From Desulforhabdus amnigena (GTDB lineage Bacteria > Desulfobacterota > Syntrophobacteria > Syntrophobacterales > Syntrophobacteraceae), in contig NZ_BSDR01000001.1 of assembly GCF_027925305.1 (NCBI RefSeq), positions 3,003,001 to 3,067,000 on the forward strand: a stretch of 64,000 nucleotides of DNA. Reading direction: 5' to 3'. The stretch's first letter is position 1; each line of letters starts with the position of its first letter. Made by a program: the position numbers and the translations under genes. This document shows positions 37,244 to 45,864 of the stretch, piece by piece. The notes beneath the pieces are model-generated. The model had not been told where the DNA came from. It saw only the letters and a list, made by a program, of their open reading frames with translations, and did not search any database.

Positions 37244-37880
37244 GGGATTCTTTACCTTTTCACATTGATTTGAAATTTGGGAAGTCGGAACGTGCAGCGA
37301 TAACTTGCTGGATGGTGCCGTTGGAAAATGGGAGAGAAAAATTCACAACAAAGATCGCTCTTTAGAACACGTACAAATTTGGCAGCCAATCCCGTTGAAC
37401 GCACACTTAAATCCAATACAGTTCAGTTAAGCGGAAAATGCGGTCACTTAGCGTTTTTGATAGTTGCTGAAATGGCTTCAGCGCTGGCATCGCCGCATCG
37501 AAAATTATAATTGGATTCCTTACCTGAACTGTATTGCACTTAAATCATAAGGCACCGGCATTGTCAATCGATCGGCTTTCCTCAAGCAACTCTTGCGCCA
37601 GTGTCGCGAAAAGCAACGCAACATTTTTCATGATATTCAATTGACCTTGCCGAAGATATGGGAGCTGGCGATTTTGTTCGGATTCGTGCTGGACAAAAAC
37701 TATCCGTTCAGTTTGCAACCGGTGAAAACCGGTATCCAGTGTTTTTAGTGGCTTACAAAACTCCTGGACCCAGGTCTCACCGGGGCAACGACTTTTTACA
37801 AATCCATCAAAATTACAGCTAAATTGGAGAGCTTACCCAAGTGGAAACCTCTGCGATGAATTCACCGGCATTCAATCCGT
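37244..37880. other. intergenic region with a MITE and decayed coding remnants
   Basis: Holds a 123-bp MITE-like element with a 10-bp target duplication (37404-37546). Downstream of it, short frames such as DIQLTLPKIWELAILFGFVL end quickly and look like eroded coding sequence, but no parent gene is recognised. Confidence 0.5.
37404..37546. mobile_element. MITE-like element with 10-bp target-site duplication
   Basis: Terminal inverted repeats CAATACAGTTCAGTTAAG (37414-37431) and CTTACCTGAACTGTATTG (37519-37536) match at 17 of 18 positions. They are flanked by identical CACTTAAATC copies at 37404-37413 and 37537-37546. The 123-bp core has no transposase. Duplication length suggests mobilisation by an IS4-type transposase encoded elsewhere. 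Confidence 0.85.
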
Positions 37881-38594
37881 TTATCTAATTTCGGGCCAAA
37901 GTGGGCTAGGGCGAGATCGAGTTGTCTTCGCCAGTACGTGCTCTCTTGATGCGATCATAGGGATTTGGGCGAACTGCCGTCCTTTGTTCTTCAGTACTTC
38001 AATTCGATCCTCTGAAGAGAGGTATATGCTCTCGAATTTTATGGGAATAAAAGGCACGATTTGGAAAGAAACCGGCATCATTAAACCTGAATTGCTATGT
38101 GCGTGAGAAAAAATAAAAGCATGCCCTACTTCATGCAGCAGCGTGCGCTTGTCCAGATGTTTGACTACAATATATCGCCTGTATGTGTCGTCGATGCATC
38201 CTTCCCAGGCCCCCACGAGATTCCTTGTCAAAAGTTCTCCTGTCGTCCATCTGGTAAACCCAATGGCCAAATCAAATTCATACCCTTCGGTTGATCTTGC
38301 GAGTTCTTCGAGCATTGGGATAACATCTCGATTTTCCCATTGGATCCAAATATATTTTAAGGGAATGAACGTTATCCCAACCTGCTCACGGAATATCTCG
38401 GAACATTCCTGAAGAAATTGGTCTATTTGATCTCTGGTATGGCTGCCATCCGAAGCGACGAGGATTTTTAATTCTCTAACGGGCTGATTCTGAGCCATAA
38501 AGTCTGAATCATTCATTTGATTCTTCACGGTAGCACAAGCAGAAAGAATCAACAAAAAAACCAGTAATACATGGAGTCTCAATGTGTTCTTCAT
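37881..38594 (-). CDS. zincin-like lipoprotein metalloprotease behind tandem GEMM riboswitches
   Basis: Predicted envelope lipoprotein of 237 aa. The signal peptide ends in LILSAC (lipobox). The catalytic motif HEVGHAFIFSH has the HExxHxxxxxH arrangement of metzincin/matrixin zinc proteases, followed by SGLMMP, which resembles a Met-turn. The ATG at 38594 follows AGGAGG with six-nt spacing; an upstream in-frame start is less likely. Two GEMM-type aptamers with terminators lie in the 5' leader, so expression should respond to a cyclic dinucleotide. The substrate is unknown; control of adhesion or matrix proteins is an inference. Confidence 0.8.
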   Translation of the reverse strand: MKNTLRLHVLLVFLLILSACATVKNQMNDSDFMAQNQPVRELKILVASDGSHTRDQIDQFLQECSEIFREQVGITFIPLKYIWIQWENRDVIPMLEELARSTEGYEFDLAIGFTRWTTGELLTRNLVGAWEGCIDDTYRRYIVVKHLDKRTLLHEVGHAFIFSHAHSNSGLMMPVSFQIVPFIPIKFESIYLSSEDRIEVLKNKGRQFAQIPMIASREHVLAKTTRSRPSPLWPEIR

Positions 38595-38670
38595 ACCAGT
38601 CCTCCTTTCCAAATCCGGGATTCATCCCCTTCTAGAATTAGACAAGCCTGGACCACTTCACACACAAAGA

Positions 38671-38775
38671 CAAAAAAGCCGGGCGACCTCTTCCAAGGCA
38701 ACCCGGCTGTCTCCTCAAAGACCCGTGGCTTTCCGTCCCCACCTTACAATGGGTTTGGCTTTAGCTGTATCAAGG
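38671..38775 (-). ncRNA. GEMM (c-di-GMP-I family) riboswitch, gene-proximal copy
   Basis: On the minus strand the segment reads AGCCAAACC, then GGGGACGGAAAGCCACGGGT and GACAGCCGGGTTGCC, the conserved core of GEMM-I aptamers. Against the Vibrio Vc2 aptamer, position 20 is G, and the G21-C46 pair is replaced by C21-G46, a compensating change. The 3' strand AGCCGGG (38708-38702) can instead pair with CCCGGCT (38683-38677) to make a terminator followed by TTTTTT. Ligand binding would hold that strand in the aptamer and allow read-through, so an ON switch is predicted. Confidence 0.88.
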
Positions 38776-38796
38776 TATTGTTTGGCAAGTACAAAA

Positions 38797-38898
38797 ACAA
38801 AAAGCCGGGCGACCTCTTCCAAGGCAACCCGGCTGTCTCCTCAAAGACCCGTGGCTTTCCGTCCCCACTTTACAATGGGTTTGGCTTTTCTCTTTCGT
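38797..38898 (-). ncRNA. GEMM (c-di-GMP-I family) riboswitch, distal copy
   Basis: Near-identical to the proximal copy, offset by 126 bp. I find a single base difference in the aligned core (ACTTTAC against ACCTTAC, forward strand), implying recent duplication. It has its own AGCCGGG/CCCGGCT terminator followed by TTTTTG. A transcript must therefore pass two ligand-controlled terminators before the zincin gene. Confidence 0.88.
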
Positions 38899-38924
38899 TT
38901 TAGATAGGCATTGTTACTACCACG

Positions 38925-38952
38925 TATATACATAAAGGTCATACGATTACAA
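38925..38952 (-). promoter_or_regulatory. candidate promoter of the riboswitch-zincin transcript
   Basis: Minus-strand TTGTAA (38952-38947) and TATATA (38930-38925) are 16 nt apart and would start transcription near 38918, just before the distal aptamer. Confidence 0.45.
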
Positions 38953-39080
38953 GAAAAAAGATCCTGATTGCCATAATAAATTTTTTCAACATTCTTTATG
39001 AGCTTCGATACCCTCTACCCTGTGACATTTTCTATCATGCAGTACTTCGATAGACCGGCATCTTCCACCCATTCGATTTC

Positions 39081-40481
39081 CTACATAAAAATTCGTTTCT
39101 TCGGCTTTGGGTCTTCAGTCCGGCCTGCAAGAGCGGATCTGCCGCTTCGGTATTCCACCGTCACATCCCTATCTCGTTTGATTGCACCGCGCTTTTCGAG
39201 TCCCGAATATCCGCCGGTTTTGTCCGTCTCTTTATAACTGAAGGGACGGTTCTGGGATCTGGCATTTCTGCCGCGGCTTTCCCTCCCCCTGGCGTGCACG
39301 CCATCACGGATATTCTTCCGGTCACTCCCTTGTCTTTGCATGGGATACGCCGGCTCCAGACCGGGAATCACGCTCATCGGCAGGTTCTGTCCCATATAGC
39401 GCTCGATGCGGTTGAGGTAAGGCAGGTCCGCGCGGGAAGCAAAAGAAATGGCAATACCGGACTTCCCTGCACGGCCCGTCCGACCGATACGATGGACGTA
39501 ATCCTCGGCAAAGCGGGGCAGATCGAAGTTGATCACATGCGTGATCCCCGTAACGTCCAACCCACGGGCAGCGACATCGGTGGCCACCAGCAGCCTGATT
39601 TTTCCGCGGCGCATGTTCAGCATGGTGCGATTCCTGGCATTCTGGGTCATATCCCCGTGAAGGGCCGCCGCAGAGTACCCCTGTGCGTTGAGGGCGTGGG
39701 CCAGACTGTCGGCATCCCGCCTGGTGGCGGAAAATATGATCGCCCTGGTCATAGTGCTGTCCGCGCAGAGATGCTGGAGCATACGGTTCTTATGGTTTAG
39801 ATTGTCCGCCAGATGCAATCGCTGCTCTATCCTGTCATGCGTGATCTCACCGGGGGCAATCTGAATCCTTTCCGGATTTTTCATGAGCCCCTGGGCGAGT
39901 CTGGTCATTTCGCTTCCCACTGTGGCTGCAAAGAGAAGGATCTGGCAACTCTTGGGCACGGTGGACGAAATTCTTTTGACGTCATCAATAAACCCCATAT
40001 CGAGCATACGGTCGGCTTCATCCATGACAAGCATTTCGAGTTGGGACAAGTCGATGCGGCCACGTTCCATATGGTCCAGGAGCCGACCCGGAGTTGCAAC
40101 GATCATGTCCGGCCTTCGGGAAAGCCCCTTGATTTGTTCGCCAAAAGGCATGCCGCCGAAAATGGCGACACTTTTCACTCGCAGGTATTTTCCGTAGGTG
40201 CGCGTCGCCTGAGTCACCTGGTCCGCCAGCTCCCGGGTGGGAGTAAGCACGAGAACGCGGAGACCGGATTTGTGCCCTGGGTTATCCACGGACAACCTCT
40301 GGAGGGCGGGCAGCACGAAAGCGGCGGTCTTCCCGGTGCCGGTCTGCGCCGAGGCGATGATATCATGTCCCGCAAGGGCCTTGGGGATGGCTTCAGCCTG
40401 GACTTGAGTCGGTTTTTGATGGCCACATTGGGCGAGAGCTTTGAGAATGGGTGGTGCTAACTGCAGTGCTTCAAAAGACAT
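39081..40481 (-). CDS. DEAD-box RNA helicase (RhlE-like)
   Basis: ATP-dependent RNA helicase of 466 aa. Motifs occur in order: the Q motif region GHQKPTQVQAEAIP, motif I ASAQTGTGKTAAF, PTRELA, motif II VMDEADRMLDMGF, motif III FAATV (usually SAT), ARGLDV and HRIGRTGR. A basic, low-complexity C-terminal tail follows. MSFEALQL at 40481 is the normal family start; the open frame extends 123 codons further upstream without similarity. The gene lies opposite the cold-shock protein gene, and RhlE/CsdA-type helicases often act at low temperature. Confidence 0.93.
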   Translation of the reverse strand: MSFEALQLAPPILKALAQCGHQKPTQVQAEAIPKALAGHDIIASAQTGTGKTAAFVLPALQRLSVDNPGHKSGLRVLVLTPTRELADQVTQATRTYGKYLRVKSVAIFGGMPFGEQIKGLSRRPDMIVATPGRLLDHMERGRIDLSQLEMLVMDEADRMLDMGFIDDVKRISSTVPKSCQILLFAATVGSEMTRLAQGLMKNPERIQIAPGEITHDRIEQRLHLADNLNHKNRMLQHLCADSTMTRAIIFSATRRDADSLAHALNAQGYSAAALHGDMTQNARNRTMLNMRRGKIRLLVATDVAARGLDVTGITHVINFDLPRFAEDYVHRIGRTGRAGKSGIAISFASRADLPYLNRIERYMGQNLPMSVIPGLEPAYPMQRQGSDRKNIRDGVHARGRESRGRNARSQNRPFSYKETDKTGGYSGLEKRGAIKRDRDVTVEYRSGRSALAGRTEDPKPKKRIFM

Positions 40482-41200
40482 AAAGTGTAAAATCCTTAAT
40501 CCTTTCTGAATCAAAACCAGGCCGCTCCAGCGGTTCAAGGGAAATCCCATCGCTTGACGCAAAATGGCTTGCCTGAATCTTTGCGCCATAAACGCAGAAA
40601 CGGAGGGTGAGAAACAGAAAATCATTCTGGGGTTGAGACTACCAGGCTGTAGAGGAAAACCCGCGCCACGAAAAGCGCTTGCGGCTACAACACAATTGAA
40701 AGGACTGGCATGAAACATCGTCGCCAACCAAATGTGCTGCCGTAGAGGAAAAGAAATCAAAAGGCAAGGGGTCAGTGATCGATGGAACTTAAATTTGCTA
40801 ATGCAAAAAAGCGAAAACAGTCCGCAAAACCGTTTTCGTCGAGGTCTCAAACAATTAAGTTTTTATTATACAGCCACATCTTCAAATGACAATCTGTTTT
40901 TTAAAGCTTTCTGAAAAAGAAAACAAAAATCAAGTATTCGAGCAAGAAGCTTTTTAGCATTACTTCATTGCTCGCAAGGCTACTCCGGGCCATTTTTAAA
41001 CGCGCCGGTGAAAGCTTTTGCTCTTCTCGACTTGCCTTTTTGTGTTTAGGGCTTATAATACTTTCCAGATTCAAGAAGTACGATATTTTGGGTTATTTGG
41101 GAAATCGGTCTTTCGCAATGAACAGAGCGCTTCCAGACTAGCTTCAAAGTAACGCACCGGTAAAAACAACATGTATCAAAAGATTTGAAAGGAATTGAAA
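40482..41200. other. long divergent spacer between DEAD-box helicase and csp
   Basis: About 720 bp without a supported gene. The right part holds a good sigma-70 promoter and a leader of about 135 nt for csp. The left part is presumably the helicase leader. The long leaders fit cold-induced RNA regulation. Confidence 0.55.
41032..41059 (+). promoter_or_regulatory. sigma-70 promoter of the cold-shock gene
   Basis: TTGCCT (41032-41037) and a perfect TATAAT (41054-41059) are separated by 16 nt. Transcription would start near 41066, leaving a 5' leader of about 135 nt, as is usual for cspA-type genes. Confidence 0.6.
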
Positions 41201-41401
41201 ATGGCGGAAGGCCGAGTGAAATGGTTCAATGATCAAAAAGGCTATGGATTCATCGCGGATGACAGTGGAAAAGAATTATTTGTTCATTTCAGCGCCATCG
41301 AAGGTGAAGGTTTTAAGAGCTTGCAGGAAGGCGACCGTGTAAGCTTTGATGAAGAAAGAGGAGCCAAGGGCCCTCAAGCCGTAAGAGTGAGAAAACTCTA
41401 G
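41201..41401 (+). CDS. csp: cold-shock domain protein (CspA family)
   Basis: A 66-aa single-strand nucleic-acid-binding OB-fold protein acting as an RNA chaperone. RNP1 is KGYGFIAD and RNP2 is LFVHFSAIE; the opening GRVKWFNDQ is diagnostic. The ATG at 41201 is used because AAGGA lies 8-9 nt upstream; a TTG two codons earlier is unlikely. A strong terminator follows at 41440. Confidence 0.96.
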   Translation: MAEGRVKWFNDQKGYGFIADDSGKELFVHFSAIEGEGFKSLQEGDRVSFDEERGAKGPQAVRVRKL

Positions 41402-41439
41402 TAGAACTTTAAAAGATTCTATTAGCTTGCAAAGAATAG

Positions 41440-41473
41440 AAGAGCCGGAGTGAACCTCCGGCTCTTTGTTTTT
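41440..41473 (+). terminator. rho-independent terminator of csp
   Basis: AAGAGCCGGAG and CTCCGGCTCTT form a perfect 11-bp stem with loop TGAAC, followed by TGTTTTT. Confidence 0.9.
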
Positions 41474-41503
41474 GCGGAGCAGGATTCCGTAAGGGACAGC
41501 CCA

Positions 41504-41722
41504 TCACTTTTCCGGTTCACGAAGCATGGCATTGGGATTCATATATGGATCCTGAACACACGTCCGGCAATAATAAAGGATCATAACTGTGCCACAACCA
41601 TGCCCATGTAATTCAAGATGGGCACATTTCCGGCACAAGGGGATTCCACATCCCGAGCAGGTGGTGAAAAACTCGCGTTCTCCGCACATGCCGCATACCT
41701 TCTCGTCTTCTTTCGTTTGCAT
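41504..41722 (-). CDS. small zinc-ribbon/B-box-like protein
   Basis: A 72-aa protein with many CxxC pairs: CGMCGEREF, CSGCGIPLCRKC and a later CRTC, plus His at HGHGC, as in B-box or zinc-ribbon folds binding two metals. AAGGAG lies six nt before the ATG. It lies between csp and the divergent photolyase gene. A regulatory or adaptor role is possible; no function can be named. Confidence 0.7.
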   Translation of the reverse strand: MQTKEDEKVCGMCGEREFFTTCSGCGIPLCRKCAHLELHGHGCGTVMILYYCRTCVQDPYMNPNAMLREPEK

Positions 41723-41791
41723 CGCCGGCTCCTTTCAAGCTTTGGCACTGTTCATGGGCACATCTATACTCGAAGTTTGAGGAGAAAAGAA

Positions 41792-43192
41792 ATGGCAAGC
41801 CCAGGCATTGAGCCCGAACGCATTCAACAACTCAATGAGCGCAATGTTCAAAGGGGCGATTATGTCCTCTACTGGATGCAGCAGTCGCAAAGAGCTGAAT
41901 ATAATCATGCCCTTGAATATGCAATACAACGCGCCAACGATCTGGGTCAGCCATGCCTGGCCGCGTTTGGACTCATGGACTCATATCCCGAAGCGAACTT
42001 GAGACATTATACCTTCATGCTGGAAGGCCTCAAGGAAACACGGGAGACCCTGGCCGAAAGAGGCATACTATTGTTGGTGCGTTTCGGCAACCCCTTCGAT
42101 ATCGCCATGGACCTCGGGCGGAAGGCTTCCCTCATCGTGTGCGACCGCGGCTACCTGAGGCATCAGAAAGCCTGGCGGGAAAAAGTAGCCGAGCAGGCGC
42201 CCTGTCTTGTCATGCAGGTGGAATCGGACATCATCGTTCCAGTGGAAATAGTATCGAACAAGGCCGAATATGCGGCACGCACCATTCGTCCGAAAATTCA
42301 ACGGCATATGGACTCTTATCTCAAGGAACCGGCTCCGACACCCCTGCAAAAAGGATCCCTCGGGATGCCTCTGGATGGAGTCGACCTCAACGATCTGCCG
42401 AAGATACTGGCACAACTCAAAATAGATCGAACGGTATCCCCTGTCAGCCCGCACTTTCCTGGAGGCGCCAGAGCCGCCAGGCGTTTTTTCCAGGAATTCC
42501 TGGAGCACAGATTCTCAAGGTACGCAGCCCATCACAATCAGCCCCAGACCGACGACGTGTCGCACATGAGCCCATATCTTCATTTCGGTCAAATTTCCCC
42601 TCTTTACCTGGCGCTTCGAGCCAGGAACGCACCCAACACATCCGATGAAAGCAGGGAAGCCTTCCTGGAAGAGCTTCTCGTTCGGCGGGAACTGGCCATC
42701 AACTTCGTTCACTACAACCCCGATTACGACGCCTTTTCCGGCCTCCCCGAGTGGGCAAGGCAGACCCTGCTGGATCATGCGGGCGATAAACGCGAGCACC
42801 TCTACACGCAAAGCCAGTTGGAGAGAGCCGCAACCCACGACGAATACTGGAACGCGGCAATGGAAGAGATGAAGATCACCGGCTATATGCACAACAGCAT
42901 GCGCATGTACTGGGGAAAAAAGATCCTGGAATGGAGCCGCACTCCCGAGGAAGCTTTTTTGACCACACTGACCCTCAACAACAAGTACTTTCTGGACGGT
43001 CGGGACCCGAATTCATACGCCGGTGTGGCCTGGATCCTTGGCCTTCATGACCGCCCCTGGAAAGAACGCCCCATATACGGAAAAATACGCTACATGTCCG
43101 CATCCGGCCTGGAAAGAAAATGCGACATTCGGGCTTACGTGCAAAAGGTTCGGAAGCAAGTGGAGAAGCCTTCACAAAATAGCGCAGATTAA
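41792..43192 (+). CDS. phr: class II CPD photolyase
   Basis: Light-driven flavoenzyme that splits cyclobutane pyrimidine dimers in DNA. The 466-aa product matches class II photolyases: N-terminal Rossmann domain starting RGDYVLYWMQQSQRAEYNHA, and the C-terminal FAD and DNA-binding region with HMSPYLHFGQISP, MRMYWGKKILEW, FLDGRDPNSYAGVAWILGLH and IYGKIRYMSASGLERK. The ATG at 41792 has GAGGAG eight nt before it; the frame stays open 58 codons upstream, overlapping the zinc-ribbon gene. Its presence in a presumed anaerobe suggests exposure to light in sediment or surface water. Confidence 0.93.
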   Translation: MASPGIEPERIQQLNERNVQRGDYVLYWMQQSQRAEYNHALEYAIQRANDLGQPCLAAFGLMDSYPEANLRHYTFMLEGLKETRETLAERGILLLVRFGNPFDIAMDLGRKASLIVCDRGYLRHQKAWREKVAEQAPCLVMQVESDIIVPVEIVSNKAEYAARTIRPKIQRHMDSYLKEPAPTPLQKGSLGMPLDGVDLNDLPKILAQLKIDRTVSPVSPHFPGGARAARRFFQEFLEHRFSRYAAHHNQPQTDDVSHMSPYLHFGQISPLYLALRARNAPNTSDESREAFLEELLVRRELAINFVHYNPDYDAFSGLPEWARQTLLDHAGDKREHLYTQSQLERAATHDEYWNAAMEEMKITGYMHNSMRMYWGKKILEWSRTPEEAFLTTLTLNNKYFLDGRDPNSYAGVAWILGLHDRPWKERPIYGKIRYMSASGLERKCDIRAYVQKVRKQVEKPSQNSAD

Positions 43193-43424
43193 TGCGGCAA
43201 CCGGTATTCAAATCTATTGGGTCGGTTTCACCCCTCTCGCGGCTGGAAGCCGCTCCCAAAAAACCCGCAAAATTGAGGATGCAACTCCTTCCTGCAGCCG
43301 CTTCAAAAGAGCCGTACTCAATTAAATCTAACCACCTCTCATACTTTTCCTGGGTCCGCTCCGCCCCTTGAATTTAGATCTTCATGATGCCATGACCTTA
43401 ATTTTCATGGCCATATGTTTTATG

Positions 43425-43584
43425 TTGACCCATATTCAATATACTGATAGATATCCAGCCAATTTATTTGCCAGAAGGCAATATATGTAGGTTTTCCATA
43501 CAGAATGCACTGCATGAGGCCACGAAGGCTTTCAACCGCCGACAAGGGGGTTAAAAGCCTTCGTGGCCTTTTTGTTTTGGGGGG
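43425..43584 (+). ncRNA. candidate attenuated leader or small RNA upstream of porin gene
   Basis: TTGACC (43425-43430) and TAGATA (43448-43453), 17 nt apart, could start a transcript near 43460. It would contain a TTGCC-AGA-AGGCAA hairpin and end at a perfect 15-bp stem (GGCCACGAAGGCTTT with AAAGCCTTCGTGGCC, 43518 to about 43568) followed by TTTTTG. The arrangement fits either a 110-120 nt small RNA or a leader that attenuates the porin gene starting at 43630. I do not recognise a known aptamer in it. Confidence 0.5.
43518..43575 (+). terminator. strong intrinsic terminator or attenuator
   Basis: The arms GGCCACGAAGGCTTT and AAAGCCTTCGTGGCC pair perfectly over 15 bp around an internal GC-rich loop and are followed by TTTTTGTTTT. 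It lies about 55 bp before the porin start codon. Confidence 0.85.
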
Positions 43585-43629
43585 AGGGGAAATAAGGCTG
43601 CAAAATTCAAAAAAAGGGAGGATCAAAAG

Positions 43630-45028
43630 GTGCGTAAGCTGCTATGGGTTTTCATTGTGATCTTGCTGAGTACGGGAGCGGGTACTGTTTGGGCGGATGA
43701 TTCGGAAATCCTCAGGGAATTGGAAGCCTTGAAGCGGAAAGTTCAGGAACTGGAGGCCAAGCTGAGTGAACAGGAAGCCAGGAGCGATTCTGTTTCTGCT
43801 CAGAAAGAATCCCATACTCCACCGCCCGTTCGTGGTGAAGAACTGGAAGCAATACGGAAAGGTGAACAAGAAACGGAAGGAACTCCCCAGCCCACCGCCG
43901 CGAACGAATCGGAGGGCACCCCTCTGCGCGGTGAGGAACTGAAAAGCATTCAGGAAACCATCAAGGAAAAGCTGGGCACATTGCGCATACATGGTGGAGC
44001 GGTGGGATACTATCAGGGACGCAATGGTGTAGACATTGAAGGCATGGACTTCAAAGACGCCAACGGAGCCGGTTTTGCTGCAGATCTCGAACTCACGTTC
44101 GAGCCTTTCAAGAATGGGGAATTTTTTATGAGGGCCCATGCCGGCGAGGGAGACGGTGCCGACAAGGACCTTTCCGATAACGGTGCACTCTTCGCCAATC
44201 TCAACACTATTGCAGATGACAATGTCGGTGATGAGGGGGTGAGTCTCCTGGAAGCGTTCTACACGCAGCAATTTTTTGAGAATCGTTTCTTCATTTCCAT
44301 CGGCAAAACCGAGCAGGTCGTTTTCATCGACGACAACGCCTTTGCCAATGACGAATACACACAGTTTGTGGGAAAGCCTTTCGTCAACAATCCGGTATTC
44401 GACAGCGAAGACGAATATGCTCCCCTGCTGGCTTTGGGCGTCTCACCTCTAAAGGAACTGACATTCACTTTTCTCGTGCAGTCCTCTTCACGGCCCCGGC
44501 TCGAGGAGGATCAGCAAAAAAGCAGATATGAAGACATCTTCGATACCCCGTTCCTTGCAGGACAGATGACCTACTCGCCTGAATTCTGCGGATTAGAGGG
44601 CAACTACATATGGCTGGGGAGCCACCTATCAGCACCCGAATGTTGCAGGCGAAAGTACCGAGAGAGGTTGGGGAGTGGGATTGAGCCTGGATCAGCGCGT
44701 CCATGAAAAGGTGGGACTGTTCGCGCGCCTGGGATACCAAAACGACGAAGTCTACGAAGTCCCCTGGTTCTGGTCCGTGGGAAGCAACCTCAAGGGAATC
44801 ATACCCTGCCGGGGCGATGACGAAATCGGTCTCGGAGTCGCGGGCCTCAAAGCCAATGACGATCTGAAACACGACGGAACGGAATATCATTTGGAAGCTT
44901 ATTATCGCATCGCTCTATCGGAATATTTCGCCATAACCCCGGACATTCAGTATGTCATCAATCCACTGGGCAATGACAGCAACGACGACGTGGTTGCCGG
45001 CATGGTGAAAGGGCAGTTCAGCTTCTAG
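43630..45028 (+). pseudogene. OprB-type carbohydrate porin, frameshifted
   Basis: Outer-membrane beta-barrel protein. The GTG start at 43630 follows GGGAGG; a signal peptide (about 1-22, ending VWADD) and a periplasmic coiled coil (about 25-50) precede the barrel. The frame runs to a stop at 44706, but between about 44603 and 44615 the protein-like sequence moves to another frame: FCGLEGNY is followed there by YGWGATYQHPNVAGESTERG and continues to GQFSF at 45028, with a typical C-terminal Phe. A single-base change would give a product of about 465 aa. It is either a pseudogene or a sequencing error. Confidence 0.8.
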
Positions 45029-45072
45029 GGGAACTGGTGAATTCCAATAATCAATCCTTGTCTCTCATCAAA

Positions 45073-45104
45073 CATGTGAGCTTCCGGCTACCGGGGCTCA
45101 CATG
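45073..45104 (+). terminator. hairpin after porin gene
   Basis: CATGTGAGC and GCTCACATG form a perfect 9-bp stem with an inner CCGG/CCGG pair. No T tract follows. Confidence 0.5.
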
Positions 45105-45255
45105 CGTCCCATTGTTTGCAAGACTTATATTGGATATATCCGGAAAACATTCGCAAAGAAAATATTTCCCCGTTTTTCATGCAAAGCCAGTTGATTGAAC
45201 GTGAGCAAAAGATTTATGCTTTATGTTAAACGCTACTTGCGAGGAGAAAACAGAA

Positions 45256-45768
45256 TTGAGCAAAGATCAATACTACCTGCGTATCGCCCAGGCAGTGGCA
45301 TCGGAATCCAAATGCCTTTCGAGGCAAATAGGAGCCATCCTGGTCAAGGACAAATCCATCATATCCACCGGTTACAACGGCCCTCCGCGTGGAGTTCCTC
45401 ATTGCAACGAAAGGTATACCTGCGATGCCTATCTGCTGGAGAGCCTAGAAAAAGTCAACGGCCCGAGAGAATACGATACCACCATATGCCCGCGGCGGGC
45501 CATGGGGTTTGGAAGCGGCGAGGGGCTGCATTTTTGCATTGCAAGCCATGCGGAGGTCAACTGTATCAACAACGCAGCCAGGCAGGGGATAGCGACCTTC
45601 GGAAGTACCATGTATCTCTCGTGCGATATTCTTCCCTGCAAGTCCTGTCTCTGTGAAATCATCAACGCCGGAATTCAAGAAGTGGTCGTTGTCGAATACA
45701 ACCCCTACGACAGAACCAGTCTTTTTTTGATCGAACACAGTGGACTGCGCATTCGGACCTATGAATGA
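45256..45768 (+). CDS. deoxycytidylate (dCMP) deaminase family protein
   Basis: Zinc-dependent deaminase that converts dCMP to dUMP for thymidylate synthesis. The 170-aa product has the motif HAEVNCINNA and the downstream PCKSC, together the zinc site, plus RQIGAILVKDKSIISTGYNG near the start. A TTG start at 45256 is chosen because AGGAG lies 8-10 nt before it and the resulting N-terminus (SKDQYYLRIAQ) fits the family. An ATG at 45223 lacks a ribosome site. An insertion between the substrate region and HAE (about 60-95) is typical of ComEB-type members. Confidence 0.88.
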   Translation: MSKDQYYLRIAQAVASESKCLSRQIGAILVKDKSIISTGYNGPPRGVPHCNERYTCDAYLLESLEKVNGPREYDTTICPRRAMGFGSGEGLHFCIASHAEVNCINNAARQGIATFGSTMYLSCDILPCKSCLCEIINAGIQEVVVVEYNPYDRTSLFLIEHSGLRIRTYE

Positions 45769-45864
45769 AGGACGAACTGCGGCAGCGGCCGGGTTTCAAA
45801 GAAACCCAGGGCATCGCGGATTGGCGTGACATGTGAGGAATCAAGAAATGGTTTTCAAAATCAA

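Larger units (their letters stand above)
43193..43629. other. intergenic region with candidate leader RNA or sRNA
   Basis: A REP-like hairpin (CGCGGCTGGAAGCCGCTC) lies at about 43238-43255. From 43425 there is a promoter-like pair and then a series of hairpins ending in the strong stem-loop at 43517-43578. No protein gene is supported. Confidence 0.6.

Noticed and set aside
38671-38898. Possible CRISPR array from the tandem repeat
   Set aside because: Only two units, repeat longer than 90 bp and no spacer pattern; GEMM riboswitch structure fits instead. No CRISPR array or cas gene was seen anywhere in the window.
38571-38907. Plus-strand ORFs of 110 and 107 codons with an internal duplication
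   Set aside because: They arise from the duplicated riboswitch DNA read on the wrong strand; the structured RNA on the minus strand explains the repetition.
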